Assembly: GCA_963834725.1 (NCBI GenBank) | Contig: CAWICN010000001.1 | Coordinates: 806,001 to 870,000 of the forward strand | DNA from: PALSA-693 sp963834725 | GTDB lineage: Bacteria; Actinomycetota; Acidimicrobiia; Acidimicrobiales; Palsa-688 | Direction: 5' to 3' | DNA: 64,000 nt | Shown: positions 50,989 to 59,035 of the stretch, in pieces | Numbering within the stretch: the first letter of the stretch is position 1 | How the letters are laid out: each line of letters starts with the position of its first letter | Position numbers and translations under genes: made by a program | Notes under the pieces: model-generated | The model's input: only the letters and a program-made list of their open reading frames with translations | Told to the model about the DNA's origin: nothing | Databases searched by the model: none

Positions 50989-52131
50989 CTAACCAGCGGC
51001 CCCGCTCAGGACGACCACGGTGGCCAGTCGATCTGCGCCGGCGCGAAGGTTGGCTGCGCCGGCGCGAAGGTTGGCTGCGCCGGCGCGAAGGTTGGCTGCG
51101 CCGGCGCGAAGGTTGGCTGCGCCGGCGCGAACGTCGGCGCGGCCAGCGGCGGCCCAGGCGGCCGCTGCGGTTGGTTCCACCCGCATGCCCATGCGTGCCA
51201 GCTGGCTGCGGGCCAGCTCCAGCTCCTCCTCCGAGACCGTGACGACCGCGCCCCCGCTGGCCACGATGGCGGCGCGCGCCTCGCCGCCCCGAGGCGGATC
51301 GGCGATCGCGATGCCGGTTGCCGCCGTCGTTCCGGCCGGGCGCCGGCCGGCCAGGGGGGCACAGCGTTCGGCCTGCACGGCGAAGATCGCCGGCATTCGC
51401 AGAACGTGGCCGCCGGCAGACAGCTCACGGAACCCCAGCCAGAGCCCGAGGACCAGGGTGCCGTTGCCGGCCGGAACGACGACCCGACCCGGCGCACCTC
51501 CCAGCTGCTCCCATAGCTCGAACGCCAGTGTCTTGACGCCATGCACGAAGGCGGGCCGGTAGACGTGGCTGGCGTACCAGGCCCCCGTTCGTTCCACCGC
51601 CGCCCGGGCGGCTGCCGCGGCGGCGGCCCGATCGCCCGGCACCAGGACGACCCGGGCGCCGAACACCTCGATGGCCGCCACCCTGGCCGCCGGGGTGGCC
51701 TCCGGAACGAACACGTGCGATTCCATGCCGGCCCGTCCCGCGTAGGCGGCCACCGCCGCCCCGGCATTTCCACTGCTGTCGGTGACAACCCGCCGCACGC
51801 CGAGGTCGGCGGCTCCGCTGATCATCACCGCCGCGCCCCTGTCCTTGAAGGACCGGGTCGGCGAGACGTATTCGAGCTTGCACCACAGCCCCGGCCCAGC
51901 AGGAACCAATGGGGTCATACCCTCGCCGAGGCTGACCTTTTCCCATGATCTGCCGGCGGGCAGGACCGAACGGTAGCGCCACAGCGACCACGAGCCGGCC
52001 CGGGCCAGCGGGTGTGCGGCCGGCCCCTGCAGGTCGAGAAGGCCGCCGCAGCCGCACCGCCAGCGCTGGTCCGTCCAACCGGATACCCGGCCGCAGTGCC
52101 TGCATAGCTGGAGCCACTCATCCGCCGGCAC
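50989..52131 (-). CDS. Threonine-synthase-like PLP enzyme
   Basis: This is a fold-type II PLP enzyme. The lysine in PTRSFKDRGA binds the cofactor; SSGNAGAA and VVVPAGNGTLVLGL are phosphate- and substrate-site motifs. The N-terminal zinc-ribbon pair (CRHCG...CGCGG) is typical of a threonine-synthase subgroup. GTG at 52131 gives 380 residues, starting 10 bp after the dehydrogenase stop. The C-terminus ends in five 7-residue repeats (NLRAGAA). It could be threonine synthase, but other substrates (2,3-diaminopropionate, cysteate) are possible. The true thrC may lie elsewhere. Confidence 0.8.
   Translation of the reverse strand: MPADEWLQLCRHCGRVSGWTDQRWRCGCGGLLDLQGPAAHPLARAGSWSLWRYRSVLPAGRSWEKVSLGEGMTPLVPAGPGLWCKLEYVSPTRSFKDRGAAVMISGAADLGVRRVVTDSSGNAGAAVAAYAGRAGMESHVFVPEATPAARVAAIEVFGARVVLVPGDRAAAAAAARAAVERTGAWYASHVYRPAFVHGVKTLAFELWEQLGGAPGRVVVPAGNGTLVLGLWLGFRELSAGGHVLRMPAIFAVQAERCAPLAGRRPAGTTAATGIAIADPPRGGEARAAIVASGGAVVTVSEEELELARSQLARMGMRVEPTAAAAWAAAGRADVRAGAANLRAGAANLRAGAANLRAGAANLRAGADRLATVVVLSGAAG
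51034..51138 (-). repeat. Five 21-bp in-frame units at the end of the PLP enzyme
   Basis: The unit encodes Ala-Ala-Asn-Leu-Arg-Ala-Gly and is repeated five times. The copies are identical except for a few bases in the first translated copy. It lies just before the last strand of the protein (ATVVVLSG). Confidence 0.95.
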
Positions 52132-52141
52132 CGTCGGTGAC

Positions 52142-53062
52142 TCAGTAGCCGGCGGCGGGGTCGACCACGCCTTCGAGCGGCTGGCCGGCCGCGAAATGGG
52201 CGACATTGGCCCGGATCCGGCCACCCAACAGGGGCATTCTCATCTCGGCGGTGTCGGCCGTGTGCGGCGTGATGATGCAGTTGTCGAGTGACCAGAGGGG
52301 GTGCCCGTCGGGGAGCGGTTCCGGCTCGGTCACGTCAAGGCCGGCGCCGGCGATCCAACCGGCCCGCAGGGCCGCCACCAGGGCGTCAGTGTCGACGTGC
52401 CCGCCTCGGGCCACGTTGATCAGCCAGGCTCGCTCATCCATCGCCTCGAGCTGGGCAGCGCCGATGATGTGCTCGGTCTCCGACGTCAAGGCCAGGGCGA
52501 GGAACACCACCAGCGCGCCGGGCAGGACCTCATCGAGATCCCGGGTGGTGACGGTGCGAGCCGCGCCGCTCACCGGCTCCGCATGACGGCGAACCACGGT
52601 GGCCTGCACGCCGAAGGGGGCCAGCAGGCGCAACAGCTCGTCGGCGATGCCGCCCCCGCCGAGAATGGTCACTGGTGCGCCGTACAGAGTGACGCCAGCG
52701 GGCGTGCCCCACGAGTGGGCCCGGATGCGCTCGGGCAGGATCCGCAAACCGGCCAGGGCCAGGAGGAGGGCGTGCTCGGCGACCGGCTCGGCGTACAAAC
52801 CCTTGGCTGAGGTCCACATCCGCCCGGGGTCGATGACACCGGCCGCCACCGCGTTCTCTATGCCCGCGAACGGCAGCTGGACCCAGCGGATACCGGGCTG
52901 GTCCTTGAGCACTGCGACCACCCCGTCTGTGTCGTGGGGGTCGAGCCAGACCAGGGCGTCGGCGTGTTCACCGGGCTTGACCAGGAGGCCGCCCCCGGCT
53001 CGAATCGCGTCCACGGCGAAAGGCGAGGCATCAGGCCCGACGGCGATGCGAGGCGCGGCCAT
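52142..53062 (-). CDS. D-isomer-specific 2-hydroxyacid dehydrogenase
   Basis: This NAD(P)-dependent dehydrogenase has 306 residues and the family layout: dinucleotide site VTILGGGGIADELL, catalytic Arg in VARGGHVDTDAL, Glu in VTEPEPLPDGHPL and His in TPHTADT. The N-terminal substrate domain is short. The substrate (hydroxypyruvate, glyoxylate, phosphoglycerate or another) cannot be assigned. The threonine-synthase-like gene follows after 10 bp on the same strand, so an amino-acid role is plausible. Confidence 0.87.
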   Translation of the reverse strand: MAAPRIAVGPDASPFAVDAIRAGGGLLVKPGEHADALVWLDPHDTDGVVAVLKDQPGIRWVQLPFAGIENAVAAGVIDPGRMWTSAKGLYAEPVAEHALLLALAGLRILPERIRAHSWGTPAGVTLYGAPVTILGGGGIADELLRLLAPFGVQATVVRRHAEPVSGAARTVTTRDLDEVLPGALVVFLALALTSETEHIIGAAQLEAMDERAWLINVARGGHVDTDALVAALRAGWIAGAGLDVTEPEPLPDGHPLWSLDNCIITPHTADTAEMRMPLLGGRIRANVAHFAAGQPLEGVVDPAAGY

Positions 53063-53188
53063 TCGTTGATCCTAGAGAGCCGCGGGCGGGCGTCGGGGGC
53101 TGGCGAGTCGCTCACCTGCCGGGCGCGGCTGGCGGATACACCCGGTGTCGCACGATCCGCCGCCGGCGACGCTACGGTGCCCGCCGTT

Positions 53189-53995
53189 ATGATCGATGCC
53201 TCGTCACTCGCCCTGGGCTTTACCGGCGTGGACCTGGACCGCCTCGCCACCCCGGTCCTCCACACGATCGAGTGGCAGGTGCACCCGGGCCAACGCTGGA
53301 TCGTGCTCGGTCCCAACGGCTCCGGCAAGACCACGCTGTTCGAGCTGGCCTCGGGCTACCTCCATCCCACCCGGGGCACGGTCGACATCCTGGGCCGACG
53401 CCTCGGACACGTCGATGTGCGCCGGTTGCGTGAGCACATAGGCCTGGTGTCCACGGCGGTGGCCAAGAAGCTGGTTCCGGCGATCACCGCCACGGACGTG
53501 GTCGTCTCCGCCTTGCACGGCGCGCTGGAGCCCTGGTGGCACCGCTACGGCGAGGCCGAACGGAACCGGGCCCGCGGTCTGCTCGCCGCGGCCGGCTTCG
53601 AGTCCATCGCGGACCGACCCTTCGGGGTGCTGTCCGACGGGGAACGCCAGCATGTCCTGCTGGCCCGGGCGCTCATGAGCGACCCGGCCCTGTTGTTGCT
53701 GGACGAGCCCGCCGCCGGGCTCGATGTCGGTGGCCGGGAGCGGCTGGTGGCCACATTGAGCCGGTTGGCCCTCGACGTGAACGCTCCTCCCACGGTGATG
53801 ATCACCCACCATGTGGAGGAGATTCCGATCGGGTTCACCCACGTCCTGCTGCTTCGGGAGGGGAAGGTGATGGCGGCCGGCCCGCTGACCTCGACCCTGA
53901 GCGCAGCGGCCCTGTCGGAGACGTTCGGGCTGGCCCTGGTGCTGGAGGACGTCGAAGGCCGGTGGTCCTGCCGGGCCCGGGCCCTGACGGGCTGA
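53189..53995 (+). CDS. ABC transporter ATP-binding protein
   Basis: This is a single ABC ATPase domain (268 residues): Walker A GPNGSGKT, Q-loop region HIGLVSTAV, signature LSDGERQHV, Walker B LLLLDEPAAGLD and the switch His in MITHHVEE. It resembles the ModF/iron-siderophore type. No permease or binding protein is adjacent, so the cargo and partner are unknown. The start is the ATG at 53189. It is divergent from the dehydrogenase with a 126-bp gap. Confidence 0.87.
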   Translation: MIDASSLALGFTGVDLDRLATPVLHTIEWQVHPGQRWIVLGPNGSGKTTLFELASGYLHPTRGTVDILGRRLGHVDVRRLREHIGLVSTAVAKKLVPAITATDVVVSALHGALEPWWHRYGEAERNRARGLLAAAGFESIADRPFGVLSDGERQHVLLARALMSDPALLLLDEPAAGLDVGGRERLVATLSRLALDVNAPPTVMITHHVEEIPIGFTHVLLLREGKVMAAGPLTSTLSAAALSETFGLALVLEDVEGRWSCRARALTG

Positions 53996-54074
53996 CGCCT
54001 TCTCAGTGGTCGTCCGTCGCGGCCGCGCCGGGTGCCGCCGGGGCGGCCCGGACGGCCACGAAGTCGCCCGGACA

Positions 54075-54771
54075 CTATCCGAGATACTCGTGGAGGAAGG
54101 CGACGGTATCCGCCCAGGCCGCCTTGGCCAGATCCGGGTTGTAGGTGCCCAGCAGGTTCTCGTCGTTGAGGAAGGCGTGGCCGGCCGGATAGGGTGGTTT
54201 GCGGCCGACGGCCGGTATCGGCTTCGACTCTGGCGACCAGTTCCTCGGCCGATTCGGGCGGTACGAAGGCATCGTCCTCGGCGTAATGGACCAGCAAGGC
54301 GGCCTGCAAACCCGAGTAGTCGTTGGGCAGCTGGCCAGCCGGGTAGAACGCCACCGCGGCGGCCACTTTTCCGCCTTCTTGCACGGCGAGGTTAAGGACG
54401 AAGGCGCCGCCCATGCAGAACCCGACCAGCCCGACCTGGTCGCCGGTGGTGTCATCGCGTGAGAGCAGGTGGTCCACGGCGCCGGCCAGATCCCGCGCCG
54501 CCCGGTCCGCCGGGAGGTTGGCCATGAGCCGGCCGGCTTCGTCAGCGTCATGGGTGGTAGGCCCGCCGTAGAGGTCCGGAGCAAGAGCGACGAAGCCCTC
54601 GGCCGCCAGCCGATCGGCCACGTCGGCGATATGAGTGGTCAACCCCCACCACTCCTGGATAACCACCACCCCTGGACCGTTCCCGCCGGCGGGCCGGGCC
54701 AGGTAACCGTGGGCCTCGGCACCGTTGCTCGGAAAGGTCACGTTCTGACGGGGGTTCGCCGTGTCGGTCAT
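54075..54771 (-). pseudogene. Dienelactone hydrolase-like protein, one frameshift
   Basis: This is an alpha/beta hydrolase of the dienelactone-hydrolase family. The first frame (from the ATG at 54771) has VVVIQEWWGL, the nucleophile GFCMGG, where Cys is the family's usual nucleophile, and HYAEDDAFVPP with the catalytic Asp. The second frame (to 54075) has YPAGHAFLND, with the catalytic His, and the end GTYNPDLAKAAW...LHEYLG. The frames join at about 54190-54205 by one extra base. Corrected, it is about 231 residues, the usual length. It is probably a consensus error rather than a dead gene. Confidence 0.8.
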
Positions 54772-54791
54772 CGGTTGCGCTCCTTCCCTCT

Positions 54792-54862
54792 TCGAGCCCG
54801 GGCCGTGTCGAGCCCAGGCCCTTTCGAGCCCAGGCCCTGTCGAGCCCAGGCCCTGTCGAGCC
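54792..54862. repeat. 16-bp tandem repeats upstream of the dienelactone hydrolase gene
   Basis: Units of the type TCGAGCCCAGGCCCTG start at 54792, 54808, 54824, 54840 and 54856. They occupy about half of the 156-bp gap between two minus-strand genes (54772-54927). Because the unit is 16 bp, any reading through it changes frame. Confidence 0.93.
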
Positions 54863-54927
54863 ACGCCCAGGAGGCGCGCCCCGGCGCCGCCCGGCTTGGG
54901 GGGCCGGGCGCAGCGCGGATCCCGGAA

Positions 54928-55206
54928 TCAGTCCTGGGGCAGAACGTTGGCGAGGCGAGCGTCGATATCCGCAACCTCGTAGAGGCTGCGGTCGAGGGTC
55001 TCGGTCAACCAGCGCTCCACCTCGGCGCGGCTGTCGCCGTCGGGGAGCAATCCCCAAATGTCCAGCAGGCCGTCCTGGACCACCGACGCCGATACCGACA
55101 ACTGACCTTCGAGCTGGCGGCGGAACGCCGCGACGGCGGCTTCAGTCTGATCCTGCTCAACGGGAACTTCGGGTGCGTCGGTCACAGTTACTAGAGTAGG
55201 GGGCAT
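54928..55206 (-). CDS. Small protein, unknown
   Basis: This 92-residue acidic protein has an N-terminal Thr/Glu/Pro-rich region and a helical core (EAAVAAFRRQLEGQLSVSAS, SRAEVERWLTETLDRS). It ends DIDARLANVLPQD. I do not recognise a domain. Because it is well formed, with a start ATG 42 bp from the next gene's stop, I think it is real. Confidence 0.6.
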   Translation of the reverse strand: MPPTLVTVTDAPEVPVEQDQTEAAVAAFRRQLEGQLSVSASVVQDGLLDIWGLLPDGDSRAEVERWLTETLDRSLYEVADIDARLANVLPQD

Positions 55207-55248
55207 TGCTCCGCTGTTAGGAGCACACCGGGCGATCAGCGCGACAAC

Positions 55249-56079
55249 TCAGGTCGGATCGGCGAAGACGGGCGCTCGTTTTTCGAAGTAGGCGGCGACC
55301 GCTTCGACCTGATTGGGAGTGCCGATCAGGGAGCCGATCGTAGCGGCCTCATCGCGGAACTGCTGTTCCGGGCTCACCTGGCCAGACTGATTGAGCAACC
55401 GCTTGGTGCCCCGAATGGCGTACGGATTGGCTGCGGCAATCTCCGTCGCCAGCGCCAGGGCATCCCGGCGGGGATCGTCGCTCACCCTGGTGGCGAGACC
55501 GAGGGTGACGGCCTCCTCGCCGGATACCATCCGGCCCGTCCACGTCAACTCCTTGGCCACGTCGAGCGGGACCAGTCGAGGCAGCATGTAGGTCCCGGTC
55601 ATGTCGGGACTCAGGCCCCAACGGACCTCCAGGACCGACAGCCGGGCGTCGGGTGCCACGATGCGGATGTCCGCGCCCAGGGCGATCTGGAAACCACCGC
55701 CCAGCGCCACCCCGTGAACGGCCGCGATGACCGGAACGGCCATCTCAGTCCAGATGAAGGCGGCCTGCTGACCGTGGTTGGCGACACTCCTCGCGGCCCG
55801 GGCAGGCGGGCGGGTGCCGCCCGCGGGGCGGTCGGAACCGGCCATCGCCTGAAACGAAGAGAAGTCCAGCCCGGCACAGAATCCCCGACCTTCGCCGGAG
55901 AGCACGACGGCGCGCACCGAGGGATCCGTGCCGACTCGTTCGCCGGCCGCGACCAGGGCATCGAACATGGCCGGATCGAGGGCGTTGAGCTTCTCGGGGC
56001 GGTTGAGACGGACGTCGGCTACTCCGGACACAACGCTGACGGATACCCGGGCTTGGTCGGATTCAGGTTCGGACGGCAA
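55249..56079 (-). CDS. Crotonase/enoyl-CoA hydratase-family protein
   Basis: This 276-residue crotonase has the acyl-CoA oxyanion-hole motifs RAVVLSGEGRGFCAGLDF and VHGVALGGGFQIALGADIRI, then the helix region DMTGTYMLPRLV. The catalytic Glu pair of true hydratases is replaced: the segment LSVLEVRWGLSPDM has Glu and then Asp, so another crotonase reaction (isomerase, hydrolase) is possible. It is not next to other beta-oxidation genes. A similar but frameshifted crotonase lies at 61358-62141. Confidence 0.85.
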   Translation of the reverse strand: MPSEPESDQARVSVSVVSGVADVRLNRPEKLNALDPAMFDALVAAGERVGTDPSVRAVVLSGEGRGFCAGLDFSSFQAMAGSDRPAGGTRPPARAARSVANHGQQAAFIWTEMAVPVIAAVHGVALGGGFQIALGADIRIVAPDARLSVLEVRWGLSPDMTGTYMLPRLVPLDVAKELTWTGRMVSGEEAVTLGLATRVSDDPRRDALALATEIAAANPYAIRGTKRLLNQSGQVSPEQQFRDEAATIGSLIGTPNQVEAVAAYFEKRAPVFADPT

Positions 56080-56560
56080 GTGGCACCTCCTCGGGATGTT
56101 CGGGCCATGCTAGGGAAAAGACCGGTCCGCGCTCCGATCCGACCGCGGGGCCAGTCCCCCCGACACGGTCCCGTCGACCAGGATGGGGACATATCTGCCA
56201 GGCCCGCGCCCCCCTGAGCCCGGAGCATCAGCCCGGGCCGCCTTCAGGTCGGGGTGCCAGACCTGCGGGCGCTGCCGGGCGTGCCTCGGAGCTCGCCGCT
56301 GCCCGGGCGGCCACCGTGGGATCGACGAACGCGGCTGGTCCTCGACCGCCGGGTCGGTGTGACCGATGTCATAGTGATCGGTCTCCCGAAGGACGGTTCC
56401 AGAACCCTCGCGGGCGCGCCCGGCCGCCCCGGCCATCCCGGGCCGAAAAACGGGGCTGAGTACCGCGGCCGCGCCCGGCCGCCCAGGTCATCCCGACCTG
56501 ACCCACGCCCCGAGAGCCGCGGCCGCACCCCCGCCGGCAGGAACCCCGCTCGGCAACTTC
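56080..56560. other. 480-bp GC-rich gap, no gene seen
   Basis: Only Pro/Ala/Arg-rich frames are open here, typical of non-coding or degraded GC-rich DNA. One plus-strand frame is open from 56378 into the 3D-domain fragment, but it has no start codon. The region may hold the lost 5' end of that gene. Confidence 0.5.
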
Positions 56561-56752
56561 GTGGTGACGTGCTACGACCTCGGGGGGATGACCGCCAGCG
56601 GTGCCCCGGTGGGGTCCGGGACCGTAGCTGTCGACCCGTCGGTCGTCCTGCTCGGCAGCCATATCTACGTGGAAGGCGCAGGCCAGCGCATCGCGCTGGA
56701 TACCGGGGGCGCCGTCAAGGGCCGGCGTCTCGACATTTGGGCGCCGACGTAG
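56561..56752 (+). pseudogene. 3D-domain protein, N-terminus missing
   Basis: Residues VTCYDLGGMTASG, GTVAVDPSVV and DTGGAVKGRRLDIW are a complete 3D (three-Asp) domain, the catalytic barrel found in MltA-type and resuscitation-type cell-wall lytic enzymes. Upstream in frame is an Ala/Pro linker (APPPAGTPLGNF) with no ATG, GTG or TTG back to a stop at 56375, and no signal peptide. The gene is probably broken by an upstream indel or is a remnant. A GTG at 56561 could start only the bare domain. Confidence 0.65.
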
Positions 56753-56820
56753 GCGCGGTGCGTGAACTGGGGTGTGCAGACCCGAGCGGTCTGGCTCGAG
56801 GGGTAATCGCGGCATTTAGG

Positions 56821-57819
56821 ATGCCGGAAGTGGGATTCGACGCCGTGCTGCTCGTGTCGTTTGGCGGGCCTGAGGGGGTCGCACAGGTGATGCCGTTCCT
56901 GGAGAACGTGCTTCGCGGACGGCCGGTCCCGCCCGAGCGGATGCAGCAGGTGGCCGCCCACTATCTGGAGCTCGGGGGCGTCAGTCCCATCAACGGGCAG
57001 AACCGGGCCCTGCTAAATGCGCTCGCCTACGCCCTCGAGGAGCGCCATATGGGCCTTCCGGTCTACTGGGGCAACCGCAACTGGCACCCCTATCTCCCCG
57101 ATGTGGTGCGGGCCATGGCGGCCGACGGGATCCGCAGCGCGGCCGCCTTTGTTACCTCCGCCTACTCGTCCTACAGCGGCTGCCGGCAGTACGTGGAAGA
57201 CCTGGCCCGGGCCCGCGAACAGGCCGGGCCGGGCGCGCCCGAGCTGATCAAGCTGCGGCCGTATTTCAACCATCCCGGATTCGTCGAACCCCTCGCCGAC
57301 GGCCTGCGCGCCGCCTGGGCCACGGCCGGGCCGGACGCTCCGGTACTGATGAGCGCCCACAGCATCCCCTCGGCGATGGCGGCGACATGCGGGTATGAGG
57401 ACCAGCTGGCGGAAACGGCTCGCCTGGTCGCCGAGCGAGCCGGTGTACCCGGCAAGCAGTGGAGTCTGGTCTTCCAGAGCCGCTCCGGGTCACCGCAGCA
57501 GCCCTGGCTGGGCCCCGATATCAACGACTGCATACGGGCGGTCAAGAGCGCCCCTCCCGCGGTGATCGTCGTCCCGATCGGCTTCGTGTCGGACCACATG
57601 GAGGTGGTCTACGACCTGGACCGGACCGCGACCGCCAGCGCGGCCGAACGAGGGATCCGTCTGGTCCGTTCGGCCACTCCCGGGACCGATCCGCGGTTTG
57701 TTGCCATGATTTGCGACCTGGTCGAGGAGGCCGACGGGCGGCGACCGCCGGCTGTCCTCGGCCACCTGGGCCCGGTAGCGTGTCCCTGCGCGACAGGCTG
57801 CCGCCCCTGGCCGGCCTGA
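56821..57819 (+). CDS. hemH: Ferrochelatase (coproporphyrin/protoporphyrin)
   Basis: This enzyme inserts Fe2+ into a porphyrin late in heme synthesis; in actinobacteria the substrate is usually coproporphyrin III. The 332-residue chain has LLVSFGGPEG, MSAHSIPSAM (the conserved His region), VFQSRSG and PIGFVSDHMEVVYDLD (the conserved His-Glu end). CPCATGC near the C-terminus could ligate the [2Fe-2S] cluster reported in some ferrochelatases, including actinobacterial ones. It starts at the ATG at 56821. Its stop codon lies in a tandem repeat. Confidence 0.93.
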   Translation: MPEVGFDAVLLVSFGGPEGVAQVMPFLENVLRGRPVPPERMQQVAAHYLELGGVSPINGQNRALLNALAYALEERHMGLPVYWGNRNWHPYLPDVVRAMAADGIRSAAAFVTSAYSSYSGCRQYVEDLARAREQAGPGAPELIKLRPYFNHPGFVEPLADGLRAAWATAGPDAPVLMSAHSIPSAMAATCGYEDQLAETARLVAERAGVPGKQWSLVFQSRSGSPQQPWLGPDINDCIRAVKSAPPAVIVVPIGFVSDHMEVVYDLDRTATASAAERGIRLVRSATPGTDPRFVAMICDLVEEADGRRPPAVLGHLGPVACPCATGCRPWPA

Positions 57820-57960
57820 CGGGAGGGACGGGGCCGCCCGGGCTGCCCGGGTCGGCCTGACGGGAGCGACCGGGGCTGGCCGGGCCGGCCTGACGGAAGG
57901 GACGGGGCCGCCCGGGCTGCCCAGGTCGGCCTGACGGGAGCGACGGGGGCTGGCCGGGCC
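57813..57960. repeat. Two 74-bp units covering the hemH stop codon
   Basis: Units start at 57813 and 57887 with GGCCTGACGG; each splits into 41- and 33-bp halves that share the same start. The first TGA is the hemH stop. The units contain CCCGGGCTGCCCGGG-like hairpins (a changed base in the second) and could act as terminators between the convergent hemH and PIG-L genes. Confidence 0.9.
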
Positions 57961-58020
57961 GGCCTGCCTGCCCTACCAGCCGGTCCGTGGGGGGCATATG
58001 GAGCATGCGGACCCGATCCC

Positions 58021-58743
58021 TCAGGCCGTCTGGATCCGGCGGAACGCCTCGGCCAGCCTTCCCGGTTCGAAGCCAGCATCGGCGGCATTCCGTCCCAGCC
58101 AGCCCCGTAGACGAGCTTCGAGCTGCCCGCCGCGATCGACCTCCTGGCTGGTGTGAGAGCGCAGCGCGGCCAGCTTGGCGTCGAAGGTGTCCGTCACGTC
58201 GATATAGGCGTTGGCCCCGGGCGGTCCCATCACCCAGACCTCGGCTACCGCATGCGGTTCGAGACCCTCTTCGGCCAGTTCCGGAAAAGCGAAGGGGTTC
58301 CGGGCGTCGGGATAGATCGCGCAGATGGTCGCCTCCCCCGTCGCCAGGTGGTCAGGGTGGCTGGCGAAGAGTCGATCCCACGCCCGCTCCGGGCTCTGGC
58401 AGACCACCCACTGGGGTCGGACCTGGCGGATCACTCTGGCCAGGTCCCGGCGCAGCGAGAGCGAGGCCTCGACGCGGCCGTCGGGATAGCCCAGCCAGAT
58501 CAGATCCTTGACCCCGACCTCGGCGGCCGCCATCGCCTGTTCGGCCCGGCGGATGGCCGGGATATCGGCCCGGGGGACCCGTGGGTCGAACCCGCCGGCA
58601 TCACCGTCGGTGACCACGCAGTAGGTCACCGCAGCTCCCGCGGCCGTCCAGGCCGCCACGGACCCGGCCGCGCCGAAGTCGACGTCGTCAGGATGGGCGG
58701 TGACGATAAGGATGCGTTCGGGCCCGGCATCGGTCTGCGTCAC
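58021..58743 (-). CDS. PIG-L/LmbE-family deacetylase
   Basis: This is a zinc-dependent de-N-acetylase like MshB, Mca or BshB. The zinc and base motifs are AHPDDVDFG (His and Asp pair) and ASHPDHLATG. The 240-residue length fits the family. In actinobacteria such enzymes act in mycothiol or bacillithiol-like metabolism or on sugar amides, but the true substrate is not visible. It is convergent with hemH across the 74-bp repeats. Confidence 0.88.
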   Translation of the reverse strand: MTQTDAGPERILIVTAHPDDVDFGAAGSVAAWTAAGAAVTYCVVTDGDAGGFDPRVPRADIPAIRRAEQAMAAAEVGVKDLIWLGYPDGRVEASLSLRRDLARVIRQVRPQWVVCQSPERAWDRLFASHPDHLATGEATICAIYPDARNPFAFPELAEEGLEPHAVAEVWVMGPPGANAYIDVTDTFDAKLAALRSHTSQEVDRGGQLEARLRGWLGRNAADAGFEPGRLAEAFRRIQTA

Positions 58744-58889
58744 CCGCAGGACCGTACCGCACTGATGCCGCCGTCAGGCCAGGCTGGCCGGGGAGTGCAC
58801 GGCTGCGGGCAAAGGGCAGACAGGAGAGACCGAGGCCGCGACGGTTAGCAGCCGGGTGTTTTCGGGCCAGCGCCCGGCCGGCTGCCGGG

Positions 58890-58895
58890 TATAGT
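58890..58895 (+). promoter_or_regulatory. Candidate -10 element upstream of ahcY
   Basis: TATAGT, a 5/6 match to the -10 consensus, lies in the 292-bp gap (58744-59035) between the PIG-L and ahcY genes. A clear -35 is missing. A leader of about 130 bases would result; I looked for S-adenosylhomocysteine or SAM riboswitch sequences in it and saw none. Confidence 0.3.
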
Positions 58896-59035
58896 GAAAA
58901 GGCTCCGGGCTGACCAGAAGGGAAGGGCTTGACGGCCCCGGCCTGGTGGACGCGGAGGCGGCCGGGCCCGCGTTCGGCTGCGCTCCTGTGTATCGCGCCC
59001 ACGGCACCTCACACTTCTGGACTCGAGGAGATCCC

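Noticed and set aside
58896..59035. SAM or SAH riboswitch in the ahcY leader
   Set aside because: I looked for the conserved GAGGAGCGCTGC-type core of SAH riboswitches on the sense strand and for SAM-type cores; only a weak antisense resemblance (AGGAGCGCAGC) was seen.
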